In this document: positions 14,359 to 19,672 of the stretch, one piece after another | How positions within the stretch are numbered: position 1 is the first letter of the stretch | How the letters are laid out: every line of letters begins with the position of its first letter | NCBI GenBank assembly: GCA_936924635.1 | Contig: CAKZHP010000041.1 | Span: 1-19,672, forward strand | DNA: 19,672 nt | Source of the DNA: an uncultured Propionibacteriaceae bacterium | GTDB lineage: Bacteria > Actinomycetota > Actinomycetes > Propionibacteriales > Propionibacteriaceae | Reading direction: 5' to 3' | Position numbers and translations under genes: made by a program | The notes under the pieces: generated by a model | Databases searched by the model: none | The model's input: only the letters and a program-made list of their open reading frames with translations | What the model was told of the DNA's origin: nothing

Positions 14359-15346
14359 CGCCCCCACCCACGACCTGACGTACAGCGACGTCTTCATGGC
14401 CCCGAACCGGTCAGACGTCGCTTCCCGCACCGAGGTCGACCTCACCAGCACCGACGGCCTGGCGACCCCGCTGCCGATCGTCGTGGCGAACATGACGTCG
14501 ATCTCCGGACGCCGGATGGCCGAGACGGTCGCCCGGCGCGGTGGCATCGCCGTGCTCCCCCAGGACATCCCGACCGACGTGGTCGCCGAGCAGATCCGCA
14601 AGGTGAAGGCCTCCGACCCGGTCTTCGACACCCCGATCACCGTCGCCCCCGGCTCCACCGTGGGTGAGGCGATCTCGTTGATCCCCAAGCGCGCGCACGG
14701 CGTCGCCGTGGTGGTCGCCGACGGGAAGCCCCTCGGGCTGGTCACCGCCGAGAGCACCGGCTCGGTCGACCGGTTCGCCCAAGTGCAGGACGTGATGACC
14801 ACGGACATCGCCGTGATGGACGCCAGCACCACGCCCGCGGAGGTGTTCGGCACCCTCAGCGCCAGGCACCAGAAGGTGGCCGTGATCGTCGACGAGGAGG
14901 GTCGCCTCGCCGGGCTGATGACGGCGAAGGGTGCGCTGCGCTCCTCGCTCTACCAGCCGTCGCTGGACGCTGACGGGGCGCTGCGGGTCGGCACGGCCGT
15001 CGGCATCAACGGTGACGTCGCGGCCCGGGCCACGGCGCTCCTGGACGCCGGCTCCGACGTGCTCGTGGTCGACACCGCCCACGGTCACCAGGAGCGGATG
15101 CTGAGCGCCCTGGGGGCTGTCCGGGAGGCGCGCGACGCGTACGCCGACCGCAGCGGTCGCCGCGTCGTGATCGTGGCCGGAAACGTCGTCACCGCTCGCG
15201 CCGTTGCCGACCTGGTCACCGCCGGAGCCGACGTGCTGAAGGTGGGTGTCGGGCCCGGCGCCATGTGCACCACGCGGATGCAGACCGGAGTCGGTCGACC
15301 GCAGTTGACTATGTCAACTCGAAGTGGCCCCATGGTGACGGCTTGA
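14342..15346 (+). pseudogene. guaB1: GuaB1 family IMP dehydrogenase/GMP reductase-related protein, truncated by insertion
   Basis: GTG start at 14342. The first 321 codons are normal GuaB1: LTYSDVFMAPNRS, the beta-barrel half-segment, two CBS domains (about residues 95-205), AVGINGDVAARATALLDAGSDVLVVDTAHGHQ, and the catalytic loop GVGPGAMCTTRMQTGVGRPQ with its Cys. The family then continues with roughly 150 more residues of barrel and flap (a typical length is about 480). Here, after the Gln at 15302-15304, the frame enters foreign DNA, adds 13 unrelated residues and stops at 15346. The catalytic barrel is incomplete, so the product is very probably inactive. In mycobacteria this family has been shown to act as GMP reductase. 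The rest of the gene is not in the window. Confidence 0.88.
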
Positions 15347-15374
15347 TCTGGCCCCGGCCGGTGGTGGTACGGGC
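15303..15374 (+). mobile_element. IS21-like terminal fragment at the guaB1 junction
   Basis: Right after the last guaB1 codon comes AGTTGACTATGTCAACT, a 7-base perfect inverted repeat around TAT (15303-15319). Then follow GAAGTGGCCCC and a second related GATCTGGCCCC. Termini with TGTCAACTCGAAGTGGCCCC-like multiple repeats are typical of actinobacterial IS21 elements. No transposase gene follows, so this is an end fragment. The right boundary is set by the start of ccdA-like coding and is approximate. Confidence 0.5.
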
Positions 15375-15606
15375 GTGATGGCTTGTCACGCCCTCGGACT
15401 GGGGGGTGCCGTTCATCCTCGCGGCGGCCGGGATCGAACGCTTCGCACGCGTGTCGGGTTGGGTGCGCGACCGCCATCGCCTCGTCCAGTTCGTCGGGGG
15501 CGGGCTGCTCGTCGTCGTGGGCGTGCTGCTACCCACCGGTGTCTGGGAAGACCTCACCCGATGGCTCCAGGCCGAGCTCGTGTCGGGCTTCCAGGTGCCG
15601 ATCTGA
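15375..15606 (+). pseudogene. ccdA: 3' remnant of ccdA (thiol-disulfide transporter) with a frameshift
   Basis: The last 66 codons (15406-15606) read VPFILAAAGIERFARVSGWVRDR, HRLVQFVGGGLLVVVGVLLPTGVWEDL and a short amphipathic tail: the last two membrane segments of a CcdA/DsbD-like protein. Just before, in another frame, 15378-15405 read MACHALGLG, which is the sequence expected before VPFIL. Removing one G from the G6 run at 15401-15406 joins them, so there is a +1 frameshift as well as loss of the N-terminal two thirds. CcdA moves electrons across the membrane to extracytoplasmic thiol proteins. It is convergent with the vkor-dsbA pair. Confidence 0.65.
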
Positions 15607-15657
15607 GGCATCTGGCGACCATGGCGGTCGGATCGCGACCAAGGCCGCGAGCAGCGT

Positions 15658-16290
15658 TCAGCTGCCGAGCGTCACCCAGTAGTCCCAGAACCGGACAGCG
15701 ATGAGTGCGGCGATGACCACGAGCCATACCGTGATCACGCTGGGACTGTAGGACGCGACCTGCCGAAGGCGCGCCGGGAACGGAATCCGACCGGTTCTGA
15801 CGTTCTGGGCGGTGGTCGTGACGAACGCGGTGATGGCCGCGACCCAGACGATCATGCAGTAGGGGCACAGGGCGCCGATGCGGTACAGGCTCTGGAGGAT
15901 CAGCCAGTGCACGAACACGACCCCGAGGGTGGTGCCGGCCTGGATGCCCCACCAGAACCATCCCGGCAGTGCCGCCCGGGTGAGCAGGACCACGCCGATG
16001 GTCAGCAGGGCCGTGAACCCGGCGACGCCGAGGATGGGGTTGGGGAACCCGAACGCGGCGGCCTGGTCGGTGTTCATGACCGACCCGCAGGACAGCACCG
16101 GGTTGATGCTGCAGGAGGGCACGTAGGCCGGGTCCGTGAGCAGGGCGATCTTCTCGAGGAGCAGGACGAACGCGGCGACCAAGCCGACCACGCTGGCGAG
16201 CGTCAGGACCCAAGCCGTGCCCCGACCCACGATTCGGTCCTGCTGGGTCGTTGCTGGTGCGTCTGCTCGGCCTGGTGCCGGTTCAGCCAT
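15658..16290 (-). CDS. Vitamin K epoxide reductase family membrane protein (bacterial VKOR)
   Basis: 210 residues from ATG at 16290. About five membrane segments. The four redox cysteines of the family are present: loop pair C60 and C68 (SCSINPVLSCGSVM) and active-site C142-PY-C145 (GALCPYCMIVW). The FGFPNPILGVAGF segment is also characteristic. Bacterial VKOR reoxidises DsbA-like proteins and passes electrons to menaquinone, replacing DsbB. The ATG lies inside the end of the dsbA-like gene (8-base overlap), so the two are coupled and are very likely partners. There is no fused thioredoxin domain; that part is supplied by the neighbour. Confidence 0.93.
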   Translation of the reverse strand: MAEPAPGRADAPATTQQDRIVGRGTAWVLTLASVVGLVAAFVLLLEKIALLTDPAYVPSCSINPVLSCGSVMNTDQAAAFGFPNPILGVAGFTALLTIGVVLLTRAALPGWFWWGIQAGTTLGVVFVHWLILQSLYRIGALCPYCMIVWVAAITAFVTTTAQNVRTGRIPFPARLRQVASYSPSVITVWLVVIAALIAVRFWDYWVTLGS

Positions 16291-16960
16291 TGAGGGCGGC
16301 GTCGATCTGGTCGCGGAAGTCCTGGACCGAGGACGGCTGCAGCTTCTTGCCGTTGAGGAAGAACGTGGGGGTGCCTTCCACGCCGAGGTCGAGGCCGTCC
16401 TGCCGGTCCCGTTCCACCCGCTCCTGGGTGGCCTTGGCGGCGACGGCCTTGTCGTAGGCGGCCATGTCCAAACCGAGTTCTTGGGCGAACCCGCGGAACA
16501 GGGACGCCTTGGAGTCCTGCTGCTCACCCCACGTCTCCTGCGTGTCGTACATGCGCTTGTACATGTCCTCGAACTTGCCCTGCTGGGCAGCGGCCTCAAC
16601 AGCCAGAGCGGAGTTGACTGCGTTGGCGTGGCTGGGGATCGGGAAGTAACGCACGACGAAGTCGACCTTGCCGGCGTACGTGGTGCGCAGCTCCTCCACG
16701 ACGGGGTAGGTCGCACGGCAGGACTCGCACTCGAAGTCGAGGAACTCGACCAGCGTCACCTTGCCCGTCCCTGCGGCTCCGAGCCGGTGGCTGTCGTCGC
16801 GCACCAGCTTGCCCGTCCCCGCCCCGGCTCCGGTGGCCGCACCGGCGGCGTCGGCGGGGTCGGCCTTCTTGGGTGACAGTGCCAGGGCTCCAGCGATGAA
16901 GGCCACGAGCAGGGCGACGACGGCGGCGGAGACGAGGGCGTTGCGTTTCACGGGTGTCAC
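16283..16960 (-). CDS. Membrane-anchored DsbA-like thioredoxin-fold oxidoreductase
   Basis: 225 residues from GTG at 16960, GGAG about 11 bases upstream. Residues 8-28 are an N-terminal signal anchor (ALVSAAVVALLVAFIAGALAL). An Ala/Gly-rich linker follows, then a DsbA fold: VTLVEFLDFECESCRATYPVVEEL with active site C78-ES-C81, a helical insertion, and VEGTPTFFLNGKKL containing the cis-proline loop. It would act outside the membrane, oxidising cysteine pairs in exported proteins, with the overlapping VKOR as its reoxidant. The layout resembles mycobacterial DsbA-type proteins, but this copy is accessory. Confidence 0.92.
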   Translation of the reverse strand: MTPVKRNALVSAAVVALLVAFIAGALALSPKKADPADAAGAATGAGAGTGKLVRDDSHRLGAAGTGKVTLVEFLDFECESCRATYPVVEELRTTYAGKVDFVVRYFPIPSHANAVNSALAVEAAAQQGKFEDMYKRMYDTQETWGEQQDSKASLFRGFAQELGLDMAAYDKAVAAKATQERVERDRQDGLDLGVEGTPTFFLNGKKLQPSSVQDFRDQIDAALNG

Positions 16961-17056
16961 AGGGGTCAGCTCCAGGTAAGTCAGGAAGGGCAGGGGGCTC
17001 GTGGGGCGAACGGGTCGGGGGCCCGGTCAGGTTCCCCGGGGTGGGAGGAAGCCGCG

Positions 17057-17404
17057 TCAGCGGTGGGTGAGGAGTTCGGCGAGATCTTGCGGGACGGGCA
17101 TCGGCTGGGTCAGCGGGACGGTGGCGCGGCCGGTGTTGCCCTCGGGGTAGCGCCCGAGCGCGGATCCGGGTGCGGCGACTAGCAGCCGCAGGACCTGCCC
17201 GGCGGCTTCGCGGCGGTCGTGCTCGCTCCACGCCAGAGCGAACATGACCGCGTGGGCGCGGGTGTGCGGCCAGGCCCAGGGTTGGGACAGGATGTGCGCC
17301 CGTTCCAGCGCCGCCCACCGTTGCCCGCTCGTGGTGGCCGTGCGGGCGTGGCGCAGCTCGGCGTCGAACGCCGCACGGATCTGGGCTGGCATGCGGCGGC
17401 TCAC
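17057..17404 (-). CDS. DUF3703 family protein
   Basis: 115 residues. The pattern MPAQIRAAFDAELRHAR...WAALERAHILSQPWAWPHTRAHAVMFALAW...RREAAGQVLRLLVAAPGSALGRYPEGNTGRATV is that of DUF3703, a small cytosolic all-helical family repeatedly found beside metal resistance genes. No biochemical role is known to me. The GTG start shares GTGA with the stop of the CDF-like gene before it, so it is the fourth member of a tightly coupled operon. There are no cysteines; conserved His and Trp residues (WPHTRAH) might contact a ligand. Confidence 0.8.
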   Translation of the reverse strand: MSRRMPAQIRAAFDAELRHARTATTSGQRWAALERAHILSQPWAWPHTRAHAVMFALAWSEHDRREAAGQVLRLLVAAPGSALGRYPEGNTGRATVPLTQPMPVPQDLAELLTHR

Positions 17405-18195
17405 GAGTGGTCCTCGCGCCGGGCGAGGGTCACGGGGGTGGGTGCCGCCTGTCGGTCCGCTGCCTGGTCGACGCCGCTCGTCGAGGTGGTGCAGCAGTCA
17501 TCCGCGGCGCATTGCGAGGCTGAGGTCGTGGTGTCGGTGTCAGCACCGGCCCCCATGGCAGAGAGCGCCGCCGGGGCGCAGCAGTCGTCACCCTGCCAGT
17601 TCTGCCAGCCCTCGCGGGCCGCGACGGCCGCGATGACCAGGGCAGCGAGCGGGTCGGCCCAGAACCAGCCGAGGGTGGCGTTGAGCACCAGGCCGACCAG
17701 CAGCACCGCGGACAGGTAGGTGCACAGCAGGGTCTGGGTGCCGTCGCCCTCGACAGCGGCCGAGCCAAGCTCGCGACCGGTGCGGCGCTGCCACACGCTG
17801 AGGAAGGGCATCACCGCCAGGGAGGCGAGGGCCAGGCCGATCCCGACGGGGCTGGAGTCAGGGCGGGCGCCGGTGATCAGGGCGTGCCCGGCCTCGACGG
17901 TGAGGTAGGCGGCCAGGGCGAAGAACGAGATGGCGATGAGGCGCTGCGCCGCGCGTTCCCGGCTCTCTGGCAGGCGGTGGCGGAACTGCCACAGGATCAC
18001 CAGCCCGGAGGACACCTCGACCAGGGAGTCCAGGCCGAACCCGACCAGCGCGGAGGAGCCGGCGATATTCCCGGCGGTGATCGCGATGACGGCCTCGACG
18101 GTGTTGTAGGCAACGGAGGCAGCGGCGAGCAGCTGGGCGCGGCGCATCAGGGTCGCGCGCCGTTCGGGGGTGGTCAGGGCGGTCCATGTGGTCAC
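17401..18195 (-). CDS. CDF-like cation transporter with a Cys-rich C-terminal tail
   Basis: 264 residues from GTG at 18195, 7 bases after a perfect AAGGAGG at 18209-18203; a longer ATG start at 18213 would overlap this site and is rejected. About six membrane segments (GNIAGSSALVGFGLDSLVEVSSGLVILWQF, LIAISFFALAAYLTVEAG, YLSAVLLVGLVLNATLGWFWADPLAALVIA). The first metal-site motif is D56-xxx-E60 instead of the HxxxD/DxxxD of standard CDF exporters, so the substrate may differ. After the last helix a tail holds DDCC (C205-C206), C229 and DDCC (C234-C235): five Cys with adjacent Asp, likely a soft-metal site. The metal is not predictable. Its start uses a GTGA overlap with the upstream CDF gene. 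Confidence 0.85.
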   Translation of the reverse strand: MTTWTALTTPERRATLMRRAQLLAAASVAYNTVEAVIAITAGNIAGSSALVGFGLDSLVEVSSGLVILWQFRHRLPESRERAAQRLIAISFFALAAYLTVEAGHALITGARPDSSPVGIGLALASLAVMPFLSVWQRRTGRELGSAAVEGDGTQTLLCTYLSAVLLVGLVLNATLGWFWADPLAALVIAAVAAREGWQNWQGDDCCAPAALSAMGAGADTDTTTSASQCAADDCCTTSTSGVDQAADRQAAPTPVTLARREDHS

Positions 18196-19091
18196 CAGGT
18201 GACCTCCTTGCATCCGGTGTGGGTGTTGGGTTCGACCTGGAGGGTGGCGTGCTCGACGCCGAAGCTGGTGAGCATGACCGTTCGGGCGCTGTCCAGGACG
18301 GCGTGCGCGTCCGCGCCCTCACTGGTCATCAGGTGGGCGGTGGCCACGTTCATCCCCGAGGTGAGGGTCCACACGTGCAGGTCATGCACGTTGCTCACAC
18401 CCGGGACGGCTGCCAAGGCGGCTTCGACGTCGTCCGGTGCCATGTCCGCGGGCGCGTGCTGCCCCAGGACCGTGAGGACCTCCCGGCCCAGGATGATCGC
18501 GCGGACGGCGACGAAGATGGCGATGGCCAAGGCGATGCCGGTGTCCCACCACGCGTTTCCGGTCGCGGCCACCATGACCCCGGCGACGATGACGCCAACA
18601 GAGCCGACGGTGTCGGCGACGACCTCGAGGTAGGCGCCCTTGACGTTCAGGCTGTCGCTGGCCCCGCCGCGCAACAGCAGCAGGGCGATGATGTTGACCA
18701 CCAGGCCGATGCCGCCGACGATCAGCATCGGCCCCGAGGCGATCTCCGCCGTGGCGCCGATGCGCCCGATGGCCTCCACCGCGATGTAGACCGAGACCCC
18801 GAGCATCAACAGGACAGCCAGGCCGGAGGCGAACACCTCGGCACGGTAGGACCCGAACGTGCGACGACCGGTGCTGTCCGGGCGCGTCGCGATCCGAGTG
18901 GCGACCAACGCCGCACCCAGAGCGACCACATCGGCGGCCATGTGCCCGGCATCGGAGAGCAACGCCAGCGACCCGGACAACAGACCCGCGACGAGCTCGA
19001 CGACGAAGTAGCCGGCGACGAGGATGAACGCCAACCGCAGCCGCCACCGATGCGCCCCGCCCGCGCTTCCGTGGCCGTGTCCGTCGCTCAC
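18192..19091 (-). CDS. Zinc-type CDF exporter (ZitB/CzcD-like)
   Basis: 299 residues from GTG at 19091, sharing GTGA with the sensor gene stop. The N-terminus is His-rich (GHGHGSAGGAHRW). Six membrane segments follow. Metal-site motifs: H50-xxx-D54 (SDAGHMAADVV) and E156-xxx-D160 (YLEVVADTVGSVG), where a Glu takes the place of the usual His. The cytoplasmic C-terminal domain (ALAAVPGVSNVHDLHVWTLTSGMNVATAHL) is the ferredoxin-like metal-binding domain of the family. It should export Zn2+, Cd2+ or a similar ion by proton antiport. An extended reading to 19310 overlaps the sensor in another frame and is not real. Confidence 0.93.
   Translation of the reverse strand: MSDGHGHGSAGGAHRWRLRLAFILVAGYFVVELVAGLLSGSLALLSDAGHMAADVVALGAALVATRIATRPDSTGRRTFGSYRAEVFASGLAVLLMLGVSVYIAVEAIGRIGATAEIASGPMLIVGGIGLVVNIIALLLLRGGASDSLNVKGAYLEVVADTVGSVGVIVAGVMVAATGNAWWDTGIALAIAIFVAVRAIILGREVLTVLGQHAPADMAPDDVEAALAAVPGVSNVHDLHVWTLTSGMNVATAHLMTSEGADAHAVLDSARTVMLTSFGVEHATLQVEPNTHTGCKEVTW
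18203..18209 (-). promoter_or_regulatory. Ribosome binding site that decides the start of the Cys-tailed CDF gene
   Basis: AAGGAGG on the - strand (18209-18203), 7 bases before GTG 18195. It lies inside the coding end of the zinc-type CDF gene and gives this cistron independent initiation besides GTGA coupling. Confidence 0.85.
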
Positions 19092-19501
19092 CGGATCGCC
19101 TGGGCTGACGCGATGCCGGCTGCTTGGTCGTGGGCGATGTGCTCCCTGGTCAGGTCCAGCAGCATCCGCACGTGGGCGTCCGCGAGCCGGTAGAACACCA
19201 ACCTGCCCTGCCGGCGACCGGTCACCACCGCGGAGGCGCGCAGCATCCGCAACGACTGCGACACCGTCACCTCCTGCACACCGGTCGCGGCGGCCAGGTC
19301 GCACACGCACAGCTCACCGGCCTCGAGAAGCGCGAACAGCAACCGCGCCCGGGTCGGGTCGCCGAGGAGCTTGAACATGCTCGCCGCCCGCGCCAGCTCA
19401 TCTGCCGGGAGCGTGGCATCCAGCACGAGCTGGACCTTCTCCGGGTGAACGCAGTGGACCGAACAGCCATCCAACCCAACAACCATGTCATCTGAGCGCA
19501 T
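19088..19501 (-). CDS. ArsR-family metal sensor, CadC/SmtB type
   Basis: 137 residues. Winged-helix repressor: KLLGDPTRARLLFALLEAGELCVCDLAAATGVQEVTVSQSLRMLRASAVVTGRRQGRLVFYRL. The CadC-type alpha-3N site is present (C65 and C67 in ELCVC, plus N-terminal C13 and C17 in CSVHC). The SmtB-type alpha-5 site is also complete: D108, H110, H121 and H124 in DxHx10Hx2H, with the last ligand His instead of Glu. It should thus release DNA on binding thiophilic metals (Cd, Pb) and/or zinc. It is first in the operon and its stop shares GTGA with the CDF exporter. ATG 19501 lies 6 bases after a -10 box, so the mRNA appears leaderless. An internal ATG at 19486 would remove only five residues. Confidence 0.93.
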   Translation of the reverse strand: MRSDDMVVGLDGCSVHCVHPEKVQLVLDATLPADELARAASMFKLLGDPTRARLLFALLEAGELCVCDLAAATGVQEVTVSQSLRMLRASAVVTGRRQGRLVFYRLADAHVRMLLDLTREHIAHDQAAGIASAQAIR

Positions 19502-19509
19502 GATCAGAT
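19490..19509. promoter_or_regulatory. Probable operator: ATCTGA-N8-TCAGAT over the start codon
   Basis: ATCTGA (19490-19495), 8 bases, TCAGAT (19504-19509): a perfect inverted repeat overlapping the predicted transcription start, the start codon (19501-19499) and the edge of the -10 of the sensor gene. ArsR-family operators commonly lie in this position. Confidence 0.55.
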
Positions 19510-19535
19510 AATAGGGAATGAGCCGCCTGGGTCAA
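19508..19535 (-). promoter_or_regulatory. Promoter of the metal/thiol cassette, leaderless
   Basis: On the - strand, TTGACC (19535-19530), 16 bases, TATTAT (19513-19508), then 6 bases to the ATG. This is close to the sigma-70 consensus and predicts transcription starting at the ATG, with no ribosome binding site. Confidence 0.65.
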
Positions 19536-19583
19536 GTCCGCGAGGAGAAGCATCGAGCGATGCCCGCCCATAGAGCCGCACGG

Positions 19584-19672
19584 TCATACGACAACGTTGG
19601 CCCGGGCGTGGGCGAGCCGGTAGGAGTGGGTGCCGGTTTCGATGATGGTGCCGTTGTAGGTGAGCCGGTCCA
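19584..19672 (-). mobile_element. istB: IS21 helper protein IstB, C-terminal end (partial)
   Basis: The last 28 codons before TGA (19586-19584) read DRLTYNGTIIETGT, then SYRLAHARANVVV. This is the C-terminus of IstB-like AAA+ helper proteins of IS21 elements in Actinobacteria, which end in a DRLxYNGxIIETGTxSYRLA pattern. The gene continues past the window edge on the right. The IS21-type end fragment at 15303-15374 is the other trace of this IS family here, so the cassette appears to be flanked by IS21 material. Confidence 0.65.

Noticed and set aside
15309..15611. 100-residue - strand open frame across the IS end and ccdA remnant.
   Set aside because: Spans unrelated segments, and its composition (Thr/Ser/Pro/Arg) is that of an antisense shadow.

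Overview
The window is GC-rich actinomycete DNA. The order NlpC/P60-type coiled-coil secreted protein, DEDDh-GIY-YIG repair protein, trpD, ctaE-qcrC-qcrA-qcrB matches the Rv2190c-Rv2196 neighbourhood I know from Mycobacterium tuberculosis. The split QcrB/Rieske/dihaem QcrC set, the many GTG starts and the apparently leaderless genes also fit Actinobacteria. I cannot name the genus; Micrococcales is a reasonable guess.

Layout. 1-765 (-) is the N-terminal part of a secreted coiled-coil envelope protein cut by the window edge, followed by a small Cys-rich conserved protein (933-1157, -). A 395-base intergenic region holds imperfect repeats and two inverted copies of a TTGTCAGAC motif, each a fixed distance from a start codon. 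On the + strand follow a DNA-repair nuclease (1553-3253) and a single-domain Lrp/AsnC effector-binding protein. A cyclophilin (-) and a membrane protein with LEA-like repeats and a C-terminal sunset-like module (+) are divergent. Then come a small HTH-like protein and a short prepilin peptidase (+). The trio ctaG, pseudo-receiver and trpD runs on the - strand, and the respiratory operon ctaE-qcrCAB runs on the +, followed by a HAD phosphatase and guaB1.

The conserved chromosome stops abruptly at about 15304. guaB1 is cut just after its catalytic-cysteine loop and continues into an IS21-like terminus, then into a 3' remnant of ccdA with a frameshift. Beyond it is a six-gene accessory cassette on the - strand, read from 19501 down to 15658: a CadC/SmtB-type metal sensor, a zinc-type CDF exporter, a second CDF-like transporter with a Cys-rich tail, a DUF3703 protein, a membrane-anchored DsbA-like thioredoxin and a VKOR. 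The first four genes are joined by three successive 4-base GTGA stop/start overlaps, and dsbA and vkor overlap by 8 bases. The 3' end of an IS21 istB gene lies at the right edge.

How it works together. The core carries oxygen respiration (cytochrome bcc-aa3 supercomplex parts and CtaG assembly factor), DNA repair and housekeeping. The cassette looks like mobile cargo that combines metal-sensing and efflux with extracytoplasmic disulfide-bond formation. The sensor gene has a leaderless promoter with an inverted repeat over its start codon, so it probably represses the cassette when metal is absent. The most interesting points are the disrupted guaB1, the metal/thiol cassette, and the probable PafBC-type DNA-damage promoter in front of the repair nuclease.
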